Below are positions 34,747-43,649 of a stretch of 46,553 nucleotides of DNA, piece by piece (the stretch's first letter is position 1; each line of letters opens with the position of its first letter). The DNA is from an uncultured Candidatus Marinamargulisbacteria bacterium. Its GTDB lineage: Bacteria > Margulisbacteria > Riflemargulisbacteria > GWF2-35-9. Made by a program: the position numbers and the translations under genes. Under the pieces are notes generated by a model. The model made no database searches and was not told the DNA's origin. It was given only the letters and a program-made list of their open reading frames with translations. The DNA is taken from contig CAIWAN010000049.1 in the NCBI GenBank assembly GCA_903910705.1, positions 1 to 46,553 of the forward strand. Direction: 5' to 3'.

Positions 34747-35601
34747 ATGGAAAAATACATCGAAAAAGCAAAGACCCTTCTTGAGGCACTGCCTTACATT
34801 CAACAATTTTCTGGTAAAACCGTCGTTATAAAATACGGTGGCAGTGCAATGGAAGATGAAAAACTTAAGCGATCCGTCGCTACCGACATCGTTTTGTTGA
34901 AGTTTGTCGGCATCCACCCTGTCGTGGTTCATGGTGGCGGCATCGAGATCAACGATTGGCTCGAAAAACTCAATATCAAGAGCCACTTTATCGACGGTCA
35001 ACGCGTCACCACCCCTGAAGCGATGGATGTCATCGAAATGGTCTTAACTGGGCGGGTGAATAAAAGCCTTGTCAATCTAATCAATCAAGCGGGTGGCAAA
35101 GCAGTCGGGTTGAGCGGCAAAGACGCCAATCTTATTCTCGCAGAGCAACATCCAAATACAGCGCTTGGGCTCGTTGGCAAAGTTAAATCCATCAACCCAG
35201 ACATCATCAAACAGCTACTCGAAGACGGGTATATTCCGGTCATCTCGACGGTAGGGGTTGATGAAAAGGGTCAAGTCTATAACATCAATGCTGACGTGGC
35301 CGCCGGTGACATCGCCATTGCTCTTCAAGCCGAAAAACTCATCGCCCTCTCAAATGTTGCAGGCATTCTCGATAAAGACAAACAGCTCGTCAAGCAAGTC
35401 ACTTCACTCCAAATTCAAACCATGATCGAAAACGGAACCATAACCGGCGGCATGATCCCCAAAGTCGAATCGTTGCTTAGAGCGATTAATTCTGGTGTTC
35501 GAAATGTTCATGTGATCAGTGGCGAAAGTGAACACTCCATCTTACTCGAACTTTTCACCGATTTTGGTATTGGTACGATGATAAAGGCGGGATCATGGTA
35601 A
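34747..35601 (+). CDS. argB: Acetylglutamate kinase
   Basis: 284 residues from ATG 34747; GTG 34744 is equally placed relative to AAGGGG and would add one residue. It phosphorylates N-acetylglutamate, the second step of the cyclic arginine pathway. KYGGSAMEDEKLKRSVATDI, VVHGGG, GLSGKDANLI and GGMIPKVES are conserved. INADVAAGDIAIAL is the ATP-site block. The argF start lies within its last codons (7-base overlap). Confidence 0.96.
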   Translation: MEKYIEKAKTLLEALPYIQQFSGKTVVIKYGGSAMEDEKLKRSVATDIVLLKFVGIHPVVVHGGGIEINDWLEKLNIKSHFIDGQRVTTPEAMDVIEMVLTGRVNKSLVNLINQAGGKAVGLSGKDANLILAEQHPNTALGLVGKVKSINPDIIKQLLEDGYIPVISTVGVDEKGQVYNINADVAAGDIAIALQAEKLIALSNVAGILDKDKQLVKQVTSLQIQTMIENGTITGGMIPKVESLLRAINSGVRNVHVISGESEHSILLELFTDFGIGTMIKAGSW

Positions 35602-36509
35602 ACAAAGACTTTCTCAGCCTCGCCGGCTACACCAAGACGCAACTCGATCAGCTCATCAAAGAAGCTATTATCCTTAAAGCCGAACGGTCTGAGGGTCTTC
35701 TTCGCGACACCCTAAAAGGCAAGTCCATCGCTATGCTCTTTGAAAAACCATCCACTCGAACACTTGTCTCTTTTGACGTGGGGATCTACGAACTGGGGGG
35801 GCATACGGTCACCCTTCCCTCTAGTTCGCTTGGCGGACGAGAAGCATTTGAGGATATCGCCAACACTTTAAACCGTTATGTTAGCGGTATCATCATTCGA
35901 ACCTTCCATCAAGACAGTCTTGAGAAATTCTCGAAGGCAGCCAGCGTCCCTGTCATCAATGCACTTTCAGACAAGTTCCACCCCTGCCAAATTTTGGCAG
36001 ACTATCAAACCATCATCGAGCACAAAGGAAACGGGCATTTAAAGGTCGCCTACCTTGGAGATGGGTTCAATATCGCCAATACGCTCCTTCAACTTTGCAG
36101 TATCGTCGGCTACGACCTCTACATCGCAACGCCGGTTGGTTACGAACCGCATAAAGATCATGTCGAAGCGGCCAAAGTCACCGCTCGAAAAACAGGCTCA
36201 AAAATCGTCATCTCGAACAACCCTTACGAGGCGGTTCAAGGTGCCGACATTATCTATACTGACACCTGGACCTCGATGGGGTTAGAAGAAGAGTCTCATA
36301 TTCGCATTCCGTTGTTCCAACACTATCAAGTGAACGCCCACCTACTTGTCGAAGCCAAACCCGGCGCCAAGGTTATGCATTGCTTACCGGCCCATCGTGG
36401 ACAAGAGATCACCAACGAGGTAATCGACGGCCCCCAATCCATCGTCTTCGACCAAGCCGAAAACCGACTCCATGCCCAGAAAGCGATCCTGCTCAGTTTG
36501 TTTAGGTAA
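35595..36509 (+). CDS. argF: Ornithine carbamoyltransferase
   Basis: 304 residues. It makes citrulline from ornithine and carbamoyl phosphate. The carbamoyl-phosphate site STRT is at 53-56, HPCQILADYQT is present, ornithine-site residues lie in TDTWTSMG, and HCLPAHRGQEIT is near the C-terminus. The last codons and stop form the left copy of a 16-base direct repeat that recurs at 37272-37287 beyond the HEPN-MNT genes. No other arg gene is in the window. Confidence 0.96.
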   Translation: MVNKDFLSLAGYTKTQLDQLIKEAIILKAERSEGLLRDTLKGKSIAMLFEKPSTRTLVSFDVGIYELGGHTVTLPSSSLGGREAFEDIANTLNRYVSGIIIRTFHQDSLEKFSKAASVPVINALSDKFHPCQILADYQTIIEHKGNGHLKVAYLGDGFNIANTLLQLCSIVGYDLYIATPVGYEPHKDHVEAAKVTARKTGSKIVISNNPYEAVQGADIIYTDTWTSMGLEEESHIRIPLFQHYQVNAHLLVEAKPGAKVMHCLPAHRGQEITNEVIDGPQSIVFDQAENRLHAQKAILLSLFR

Positions 36510-36510
36510 A
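36495..36510. repeat. 16-base direct repeat, left copy (argF 3' end)
   Basis: CAGTTTGTTTAGGTAA, including the argF stop codon. An identical copy is at 37272-37287, just beyond the HEPN-MNT pair. It is likely an insertion-site duplication or att-like sequence. Confidence 0.8.
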
Positions 36511-36553
36511 CTGAGACACGGTTCGTTCCCTATAAACTTATCTCAATAAATGG

Positions 36554-36559
36554 TAAGAT
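36554..36559 (+). promoter_or_regulatory. Extended -10 box of the HEPN-MNT pair
   Basis: TGG then TAAGAT, 6 bases before ATG 36566, with no ribosome site. A leaderless message is likely. Confidence 0.45.
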
Positions 36560-36565
36560 TGGCTT

Positions 36566-36958
36566 ATGGGAACAGAAGAAAAGATTACCTATTGGCTTGA
36601 AGTTTCAGTCTACGACATTGATACTGCTAAGGCTATGCTGGATACTGGCCGATACCTGTATGTTGGATTTATGTGTCATCAAGCAGTTGAGAAGATTCTC
36701 AAAGCCTTGTTTGTTCGCAACAATACCGAAGTCCCACCGTATACACATAGTTTACTCAAACTTGCAAAGGGAGCTGGATGTTATACTGATTTATCGGAAA
36801 CTCAAAAAGACTTACTTGACCAGCTTGACCCGCTGAACATTGAAGCAAGATATCCCAGTTATAAAGAGCAATTACTTAAGCAGTTAAGTAAGTCAATTTG
36901 TACAAAGATGTTTTCTGAAACAAAGGAGTTCACTGAATGGATCAGCAAGAAGTTATAG
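36566..36958 (+). CDS. HEPN-domain protein (HEPN-MNT pair, copy 2)
   Basis: 130 residues, intact partner of the MNT protein that follows. Conserved with copy 1 (306-695): YWLE, RYLYVGFMCHQAVEK, PPYTHSLLKLA, PLNIEARYPSYKE. HEPN-MNT pairs act as toxin-antitoxin or phage-defence modules in which the MNT enzyme silences the HEPN RNase. The standard R-x4-6-H is not seen (only R..x8..H), so the mode of action is open. The pair lies between two copies of a 16-base direct repeat, and its AT content is higher than that of argF. Confidence 0.85.
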   Translation: MGTEEKITYWLEVSVYDIDTAKAMLDTGRYLYVGFMCHQAVEKILKALFVRNNTEVPPYTHSLLKLAKGAGCYTDLSETQKDLLDQLDPLNIEARYPSYKEQLLKQLSKSICTKMFSETKEFTEWISKKL

Positions 36959-37239
36959 AAAAGCTTAAACTTTATAATCGACTTGTCCAGAATCTCATTA
37001 ACCCGAGTCAATTATTTTTATACGGTTCGTATGCCAAGGGCACAAATCGACCTGACAGCGATATCGATGTTGCGGTTATCGTTGACCACTTTGATGGAAA
37101 TATTCTTAAAACATTAACCGCTCTATATAAGCTTCGCAGACAAATCGATGATCGTATCGAGCCAATTCTACTCGATATTCACAGTGATCCTAGTGGGTTT
37201 GCCGAGGATATAATGGCTCATGGCAAAGTTGTTGCCTAA
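36937..37239 (+). CDS. MNT-type minimal nucleotidyltransferase
   Basis: 100 residues, full length. GSYAKGTNRPDSDIDVAVIV carries the GS...DxD signature, and the later strand RIEPILLD provides the third acidic residue. It overlaps the HEPN gene by 22 bases, exactly as in copy 1. In characterised pairs this protein transfers AMP to the HEPN partner and blocks it. The same order and overlap in two loci show a conserved translational coupling. Confidence 0.9.
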   Translation: MDQQEVIEKLKLYNRLVQNLINPSQLFLYGSYAKGTNRPDSDIDVAVIVDHFDGNILKTLTALYKLRRQIDDRIEPILLDIHSDPSGFAEDIMAHGKVVA

Positions 37240-37271
37240 CCCTACTCTGCCGTTAACGTTCAATATTTAAC

Positions 37272-37287
37272 CAGTTTGTTTAGGTAA
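37272..37287. repeat. 16-base direct repeat, right copy
   Basis: CAGTTTGTTTAGGTAA, identical to the argF end at 36495-36510. It overlaps the end of the vapC gene (stop at 37280-37282 on the minus strand), so vapC lay directly beside argF before the HEPN-MNT segment came in. Confidence 0.8.
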
Positions 37288-37654
37288 TCGGGATATATTT
37301 TACGCCTGATAATCCTGAAAAATGAGCATCTTGTGTCCAAATGGTCGCGCTATGCACGTAGCCCGTAGCAAGTACAATGCTATCAGCCATGGGTAATTTA
37401 TCTTTTATGCTCAGCTCGGCAGCATATAAGGCAATCTGACTCGTCGCATCAACAACATGCCCTTGTTGCATTTGGGCACAAACCGTTGCTGCAAGTTCAT
37501 CCCCTCTTTCAAGATAGATCTTTTTATAAACTTCATACAGACAAAGGGTGGGGACGATCAGATTTTGAGTATCAAGAATAATCGGTTCAAAAAAAGATGC
37601 ATTCTTGGCGTTTGCAAAGTATTCGATCCATCCACATGAATCGACCAGATTCAT
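37280..37654 (-). CDS. vapC: PIN-domain toxin, VapC family
   Basis: 124 residues. PIN ribonuclease with acidic metal ligands D5 (NLVDSCGW), E41 (LYEVYKK), D91 (MADSIVLA) and D109 (TQDAHF). VapC toxins cut tRNA or rRNA. The antitoxin gene overlaps it by 4 bases upstream. The last codons fall in the 16-base direct repeat. Confidence 0.92.
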   Translation of the reverse strand: MNLVDSCGWIEYFANAKNASFFEPIILDTQNLIVPTLCLYEVYKKIYLERGDELAATVCAQMQQGHVVDATSQIALYAAELSIKDKLPMADSIVLATGYVHSATIWTQDAHFSGLSGVKYIPIT

Positions 37655-37848
37655 AACCGATCTTCATCTCGACTTAGCGAGGTATCCATACCCGACAAAA
37701 CACCCTTCATTTCGGCCAAATTTCGTTCGGGAACAAGCTCAATTCGCCCCGGAAGTGCCAACATGATCAGCCGCTCCCCTACTTTTAGATTAAGCGAGTC
37801 CCGCAGCAATTTGGGAATCGAGATCTGATATTTGGATGAGAGCTTCAC
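37651..37848 (-). CDS. vapB: AbrB/SpoVT-type antitoxin, VapB family
   Basis: 65 residues from a GTG start at 37848. The swapped-hairpin domain is clear: KLSSKYQISIPKLLRDSLNLK, given from its first part SSKYQISIPKLLRDSLNL, then VGERLIML. The tail binds the VapC toxin encoded next. An AAGGAG element lies about 15 bases upstream, rather far for ideal spacing, and TATAAT lies further upstream. It should repress its own operon. Confidence 0.9.
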   Translation of the reverse strand: MKLSSKYQISIPKLLRDSLNLKVGERLIMLALPGRIELVPERNLAEMKGVLSGMDTSLSRDEDRL

Positions 37849-37927
37849 TGCCGTTATTTTACAGACTCCTTATCGACAAGCGATGAGTAAAATTATAATG
37901 AGGTTTAAGCAAACTGTCTAGAGGCGT

Positions 37928-40900
37928 CTATAACGTTGGAACGCGCTTAAACCATTTCATCCAGAGTTTGGTTTTGATCTCGTCGGTGAGATAATAAGCC
38001 ACCGGAACCACCACCAAAGTCAGGATAGTCGCGAAGGCAAGGCCGAAGATGACGGCGTTCGACATACTGGCCCACCACTCTGACGCTTCGGAGTGGGTCA
38101 CCCATTCCCATTTATGGAAGTCGTACGAAATCCCCGTCGACATCGGGAGCAGCCCCAGAATAGCGGCGATAGCCGTCAGCATAACGGGTCTGAATCGGAT
38201 CTTGGAGGCTTCGATACAGGCATCCCGCTTGGAGTAGCCTTCCTTGCGCAAAATCACCAAAAAGTCGAGCAAGATGATCCCATTCTTTACCACCAACCCC
38301 GCCAACGTAATGACCGCAACCCCCGTCATAATGATACAAAAAGGCGTACCGGTAAGGATCAACCCCCAAAAGAGGCCGATGAAAGACAGTAAGATCGTCC
38401 CCAAGATAATGAACGGAATAATGAACGAGTGGAACTGGGTCACGAGAATAATAAAGATAATAAAGACCGTTACCAAAAACGCACTCCCAAGGAATGAAGC
38501 GGCCTCTTGCTGAGACTGTTCTTCGCCTCCTTTTAAGTAGGCATAACCCTCGGGCAACGTGATCTGACTTTTGACTAACGCCATGGCTTCCTTGCGCTTG
38601 AGCATATTGTTCTCGCCCTTTTCGACCTCGGACGATACCTCGATCACTCGATCATATTCTTTATGCTGAATGTAGCCGATCCCCTCGGTGAAGCGAATAG
38701 TCGCAAAGACCTTCAGTGGCACATTAACGCCCTTGAACGTGGGGATAATGATATTCTCGACATCCTCGATGCTGCGACGGCTCTCCTTGGGATATCGAAG
38801 GACAATGTCATATTCGTCATTATTTGACTTATCGCGAAATACCGAGACTTTCGAACCATAAACAGCCGTTCGTATGGCCGAGGCAGCGGCAGCGGTATTA
38901 ATGCCTATCAACGCCATTTTGCCACGATCGAGATCGACACGCAGCTCGGAAAGGCCCTCTTCGTAGTCATCTTTGATGTTAACCAGTCCTGGTATCTGAT
39001 GCAGTGTTCGTTGAACCTTGTCCGACAGCAAGCGAAGTTGGTCAAAATCCTCGCCCGTAATTTTAAAGGAGATCGCCGCGCCGCGAGGGGGGCCGCCTTC
39101 GGGCTTGGTCAACTCAAACGTCGCTCCCGGAATAAGCTTTAACTCCTCACGAATTTGCTTGATGGTTTCGCGAGGGTCAAAATTCGGAGGCAACACATCA
39201 ATCCCTCGTTCTTTAAAATCGATCACTATTTGCGCCTTGTTCGGATTGGTCTGCCCTGACGACATTCCGCCCGTTTGTCCGCCGATATTAGAAGAAAAGT
39301 CGCGGATCGTATCATACTTCAGCATTCGCTTTTCGACTTGCAACGCCATTTTGTCGGTATCTTCAAGCAATGCCCCTGGGGGCATCGTGATGGAAACATA
39401 CCCCTGTTTGGGCGTAATATCAGGAAAAAATATAGGCGGTTTACCCAAAACTTTATAAGCGAAGAAAGAAAAAATGAACAAAGCAAACACGAGTAGCAAG
39501 GTTCGCGCCGGATGATCAAGCGACTTCTCTAGCATTAAATGGTAAAACTCCATGATCCGATCGAGTAAACTGGGATTATCCAGTTGATGTTGGGTCTTCT
39601 CGACTTTATCCTCGAGCTTCATCGTGCGTGCGGCGATGACCGGATTGACCAAGAGCGCCACAACGAGCGACGAGGTCATGGTGATTAAGACGGTTTTGGG
39701 CATATTCCCCATAAATTGCCCCATAATTCCGGGCCAAAACAATAGCGGCAAAAAGGACGCCATCGTTGTCATGGTCGAGGTGATAACGGGAACGGCGACT
39801 TGTTTAGCTGCCTGAAAAGCCGCTTTTCGACGCTCTACACCCTTCTCCATTAAGCGGTAGGTGTTCTCGATAACGACGATCGCGTCATCGGCCAACATGC
39901 CCGACACCAACACCAGCGAGAACAACACGATCATATTTAGCGTAAACCCAAGTTGACCAAAAACAACGAAGGAGATGAACAGCGAAAAGGGGATCGACAA
40001 CGCAACAATAAAAGCGGTTCGAAATCCCAAACTAAAAAAGAGGACGAGCATCACAAGCAAGAACCCCGAAAAAATACTGTTCTCGAGGTCGCTGAGCATA
40101 AACTTGATCGTCTTTGATTGGTCACTCATAAACCCGATCTTGAGCCCCTTGATCTGCCGCTTGTTATTAAAGGCAGCAGAATGATCTTTGACCAACTGAG
40201 AAAGCTTCAATAGATTCGTTCCACTTCGCTTGGTCAACGAGATCATAATATTTGGCTGACCATCGTAGCGAGATAAACTCGTTTGATCACTAAACCCATC
40301 GCGAATCGAGGCGATATCTCGCAAATAAATAGGGGTTCCTTTGTCGTTTTTGACAATGATGGTTTGCAAGTCCTCAACGGAATTAAACTCACCCGGCACC
40401 CGAATACTGTAGCGCGACGCCCCCAAGTCCATATTTCCACCCGGAATATTGATATTCTCGCCTTGGATCGCCTTATTGATATCGCTAAAGGCAAGCCCCT
40501 TTTCTTGCATCTTCTCGGGGCTGACGATGATTTGGATCTCGCGATCTTGGCCGCCGATGATATTGACGTCTAAGATCCCGTCTAATTTTTCGAGTTCCTT
40601 TTTCAAGTCATCTGCGACGGTTTTGAGCTGGACGAGATCAAGACGACCATAAAGCACCACATAGATAAAGGGAAACTCTTCAAAACTGAACTCTTTAACA
40701 TTGGGGGGTGACGGCAGATCTTTGGGTAGATCGGGAACAGCGGTATCGACTTTGTCTTTAACCTTTTGAAGCGCCTGCTCGATATCCACATCAGGATTAA
40801 ACTCGATAAAGATACTCGACATACTATCCGCGGAAGTCGAGCTGATATGTTTGATGCCCTTTAAGGTCTTGAGTTTACGCTCGATCGGATTGGTCACCAG

Positions 40901-41083
40901 CGACTCCATATCCTTTGGCGATACCCCTAAATACATCGTATTGACGAAAACATAGGGCACTTTGATGTCGGGAAAGGTTTCACGCGGGAAGGAGAAATAA
41001 GACTTCATACCAAAAATCGCCATAACCGTCATGACGAGAAGAACGGTTACATAGTTCTTGATGGCAAGTTTAATGAGATTCAT
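37928..41083 (-). CDS. RND-type efflux pump, inner-membrane transporter
   Basis: 1051 residues, AcrB-like with 12 predicted membrane helices and two large periplasmic loops. The proton-relay pair D399-D400 is in GMLADDAIVVIEN. NTMYLGVSPKDMESLVTNPI and FFPDITPKQGYVSITMPPGA are hydrophobe/amphiphile-efflux family blocks. It uses the proton gradient to export drugs, lipids or other amphiphiles through the adaptor and TolC protein encoded upstream. It follows the adaptor gene without a gap. The GG-rich loop GGQTGGMSSGQ is unusual but probably a surface loop. Confidence 0.95.
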   Translation of the reverse strand: MNLIKLAIKNYVTVLLVMTVMAIFGMKSYFSFPRETFPDIKVPYVFVNTMYLGVSPKDMESLVTNPIERKLKTLKGIKHISSTSADSMSSIFIEFNPDVDIEQALQKVKDKVDTAVPDLPKDLPSPPNVKEFSFEEFPFIYVVLYGRLDLVQLKTVADDLKKELEKLDGILDVNIIGGQDREIQIIVSPEKMQEKGLAFSDINKAIQGENINIPGGNMDLGASRYSIRVPGEFNSVEDLQTIIVKNDKGTPIYLRDIASIRDGFSDQTSLSRYDGQPNIMISLTKRSGTNLLKLSQLVKDHSAAFNNKRQIKGLKIGFMSDQSKTIKFMLSDLENSIFSGFLLVMLVLFFSLGFRTAFIVALSIPFSLFISFVVFGQLGFTLNMIVLFSLVLVSGMLADDAIVVIENTYRLMEKGVERRKAAFQAAKQVAVPVITSTMTTMASFLPLLFWPGIMGQFMGNMPKTVLITMTSSLVVALLVNPVIAARTMKLEDKVEKTQHQLDNPSLLDRIMEFYHLMLEKSLDHPARTLLLVFALFIFSFFAYKVLGKPPIFFPDITPKQGYVSITMPPGALLEDTDKMALQVEKRMLKYDTIRDFSSNIGGQTGGMSSGQTNPNKAQIVIDFKERGIDVLPPNFDPRETIKQIREELKLIPGATFELTKPEGGPPRGAAISFKITGEDFDQLRLLSDKVQRTLHQIPGLVNIKDDYEEGLSELRVDLDRGKMALIGINTAAAASAIRTAVYGSKVSVFRDKSNNDEYDIVLRYPKESRRSIEDVENIIIPTFKGVNVPLKVFATIRFTEGIGYIQHKEYDRVIEVSSEVEKGENNMLKRKEAMALVKSQITLPEGYAYLKGGEEQSQQEAASFLGSAFLVTVFIIFIILVTQFHSFIIPFIILGTILLSFIGLFWGLILTGTPFCIIMTGVAVITLAGLVVKNGIILLDFLVILRKEGYSKRDACIEASKIRFRPVMLTAIAAILGLLPMSTGISYDFHKWEWVTHSEASEWWASMSNAVIFGLAFATILTLVVVPVAYYLTDEIKTKLWMKWFKRVPTL

Positions 41084-42157
41084 TTAAGGCTTTACCGAAA
41101 CACGTGTCCCATCCGAAACAAATTTATACCCTTCGACAATGACATTATCACCACTGACAAGGCCACTCTCGATACGGGCGAAGTCTTCGAGGACATCCCC
41201 CACCAACACCGATCGTTTAACCGCTTTATCCCCCGACAAAACGAAAACATACGCCTCGCCATCGGTTGATTTTTGAATGAGATCAAAGGGCACGACGATG
41301 GCGCTTGGATAGGTTGTCGACTTAATTTTGAGATCGCCGATCATCCCGCCCTTCATATTTGAAGAGGGGTTAAGGAACTGCACTTTGACGGGAAACGTTT
41401 TGTTGTCCTGATTGCCTTGAAGCCCGACCTGAACCACTTTGCCCATAAAGATTCGCCCAAGCATCGAACTGATTTGCAGCTCGGCGAGATCGCCGATATT
41501 GATACGACCGACATTTTTCTCGCTGAGCCCCACTTCGATCTCGATGAGGGTTGGGTTTACCACTCGCACCACCGGACGACCCGGCGAGGCAAAAGCATAG
41601 AGCTCGACATATTTCTCTGCGATCACGCCATTGATGGGGCTGATCACCGAGGCATATTTTAGATTGATCGACGCCAATCGAAGCCCTGACTGAGCCACCG
41701 TAAATTGCGTTCTAGCCGCTTCAAATTGGGTATCTGAAATAAGGTTCTTTTGGGCCAACTGCTTTTGGCGTTCATAATTGCTTTTGGCCATATCAAAATT
41801 AGCCTGCGCCTGACGCAAACTGGCCTCAGCCATTTCGGGGTTGATACGAGCAAGAACTTGACCCTTTCGAACGGGTTGGCCGATCTCAGCATTGAGGAAC
41901 GTGATCTCCCCTGCGGACTTGGCGCTAAGGATATAGTCTTCTTTCGCCTTTACCGTGGCAACCGTTTGTATAACGGCGGTAAACGGCTGGGGAACCAAAG
42001 CGGCTACCCGAACGGGCACCACTTCTTCTCGGATCGTCGCAACCTTTTGGGATAATGTCATCTGGGGTGGCGGTTGATGGGTCGCCTTTTGAATGACGGT
42101 CGCTACAATAGAGACAAACACGATAAAAGCGATAAAGCCGATCGTCTTTTTATTCAT
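41084..42157 (-). CDS. RND adaptor protein (membrane fusion protein)
   Basis: 357 residues from ATG 42157. One N-terminal anchor (KKTIGFIAFIVFVSIVATVI), then a lipoyl half (AGEITFLNAEIGQPVRKGQVL), a helical hairpin of about 60 residues (NPEMAEASLRQAQANFDMA to the TQFTVAQSGL segment), the second lipoyl half (KYASVISPINGVIAEKYVE), and barrel domains. It bridges RND pump and TolC. GGAGG lies just upstream. The ATG overlaps the TolC stop (4 bases). A longer reading from 42211 would run through that stop region and is rejected. Confidence 0.94.
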   Translation of the reverse strand: MNKKTIGFIAFIVFVSIVATVIQKATHQPPPQMTLSQKVATIREEVVPVRVAALVPQPFTAVIQTVATVKAKEDYILSAKSAGEITFLNAEIGQPVRKGQVLARINPEMAEASLRQAQANFDMAKSNYERQKQLAQKNLISDTQFEAARTQFTVAQSGLRLASINLKYASVISPINGVIAEKYVELYAFASPGRPVVRVVNPTLIEIEVGLSEKNVGRINIGDLAELQISSMLGRIFMGKVVQVGLQGNQDNKTFPVKVQFLNPSSNMKGGMIGDLKIKSTTYPSAIVVPFDLIQKSTDGEAYVFVLSGDKAVKRSVLVGDVLEDFARIESGLVSGDNVIVEGYKFVSDGTRVSVKP

Positions 42158-43446
42158 AGCCCAGCCTCCTTTTTGATATAGGGCAGTAAGGTTCCATTGG
42201 CTTTCATCCACTTCAAGGCCAACCCCGCGTATTCGATCTTGGCTTCGACAAGTTTTTTCTTGGCCGTTAAAAACTGGGTATGGGCATCGATCAGCTCAAG
42301 GTTGGTGACTTCACCCAGCACATATCGACTATTCATCAACTCGTAGGCATCGGCATTCGCTTGCACTTCTTCACCAATGGCATCGATCTTATCAAAGGTA
42401 GCCTTCAAGCTAAGTTGAAGGGAGTCGAGGTCGTTGGCTATCGCCTTTTTAAGCTGTTCGAGTTGTTTGCGCATCTGGGCCGCATTGTTATCGGACTCTT
42501 TAATCTTCCCTTCGGTCGTGCCAAAATCCATAAACGACCAGCTCGCATTAACCCCAATTAGCCAATCACGATTAGCGTCTGTAAAACTAAATCCATTTGT
42601 CCCTTGATAGCCATACGAACCGATGAGCATTACGTTGGGCAACCCCGACCATCGGGCGATATCAACCGTGGCGTCCATTAATTTGACCGTATTGATCAAT
42701 TGCACATAATCGTAGCGCTTCTCTAGCACAGCCGCGACCTCAACCTTCGAGGGTACGGGAAAGGTTTTATAGAGCGTCTCGATGATCTGACCATCCACCG
42801 TGCGGGAGGGCAACGGCGCATTGACAACCATTTCGAGCGTGTTATACATGCCCTGTAAAGCATTTTGAAGCGCGATGATCGAGACATTCAATCCGGCCAA
42901 ACTCGCTTTGGTTCGAAGCACATCGATCCGAGTCGCCAGCCCGTTCTTTTGCAGCTCGATCACTTTATTATAAACGCCCTGCAACTGTTTTTTGGATTCA
43001 TTCATCACATCCAAACTCTTTTGGGTCTGGATGATCGAAAAGGCCAAATTTAAAACACCAAGATAGGCGTCTTCCTTAGCGGCACTAAACTGAGCCCGCG
43101 CGGCCGCAAGCCCATAATCACTGACGCCGATCGCGGTGATCGCGCTGCCGTTCCATAGGATTTGATTGAGTTGAAGTTTTTCAGAATAGGCATCCGCAAG
43201 TGAAGGCGCGCCCAATGAACGAAGGCTATAACTATCCATGCGGTTGTAACCCGCAGACAAAGAGAGCTTGGGCCAAACGGTCGACCACGCTTGGTCGGTC
43301 TGAGCGGCAACCACGCCCAATTTATTTTGCGCGATCTGAATTTGAAGACTATTTTGATCCGCCAATTTGACCAAATCCATCACAGGAACCGACGTTTCGG
43401 CAAAGACAAGACAGCCAAAAAGGACAAGCAGCTTTACAAACTTCAT
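42154..43446 (-). CDS. TolC-family outer-membrane channel
   Basis: 430 residues from ATG 43446. A signal peptide (KFVKLLVLFGCLVFAET) is followed by two outer-membrane efflux repeats: QNSLQIQIAQNKLGVVAAQ, the strand LSLSAGYNRMD, helices around 130-210, and the second repeat with ANRDWLIGVNASWSFMDFG and SRYVLGEVTNLELIDAHTQ. It forms the exit duct of the RND pump. It is the first gene of the three-gene operon; its start codon lies 9 bases after a TACATT -10 box. Confidence 0.92.
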   Translation of the reverse strand: MKFVKLLVLFGCLVFAETSVPVMDLVKLADQNSLQIQIAQNKLGVVAAQTDQAWSTVWPKLSLSAGYNRMDSYSLRSLGAPSLADAYSEKLQLNQILWNGSAITAIGVSDYGLAAARAQFSAAKEDAYLGVLNLAFSIIQTQKSLDVMNESKKQLQGVYNKVIELQKNGLATRIDVLRTKASLAGLNVSIIALQNALQGMYNTLEMVVNAPLPSRTVDGQIIETLYKTFPVPSKVEVAAVLEKRYDYVQLINTVKLMDATVDIARWSGLPNVMLIGSYGYQGTNGFSFTDANRDWLIGVNASWSFMDFGTTEGKIKESDNNAAQMRKQLEQLKKAIANDLDSLQLSLKATFDKIDAIGEEVQANADAYELMNSRYVLGEVTNLELIDAHTQFLTAKKKLVEAKIEYAGLALKWMKANGTLLPYIKKEAGL

Positions 43447-43455
43447 AGGGCATAA

Positions 43456-43484
43456 AATGTACACCTTTTGCCCACGATAGACAA
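43456..43484 (-). promoter_or_regulatory. Promoter of the RND efflux operon
   Basis: On the minus strand TTGTCT (43479-43484), 17 bases, TACATT (43456-43461), then 9 bases to ATG 43446. There is no ribosome site, so the message is nearly leaderless. Confidence 0.55.
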
Positions 43485-43567
43485 CCACCAATAACATAAA
43501 TTACCCGACTAAGTTCCACTGTCAAATGGACACCCCAAAAAAGAAACACAATTTTGCGATGCGTCAT

Positions 43568-43585
43568 TTTCACCTTTGGGTGAAA
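43568..43585. promoter_or_regulatory. Inverted repeat in the gap between the RND operon and the unknown gene
   Basis: TTTCACC-TTTG-GGTGAAA, a 7-base perfect stem. It lies 65 bases before the start at 43650. It may be an operator or a weak terminator; nothing decides between them. Confidence 0.4.
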
Positions 43586-43649
43586 TTATTGCTTTTCGGT
43601 TTCGATAATTTCTTTGGAAGTAAAAAAAATCGAAAACAAGGAGACGATC

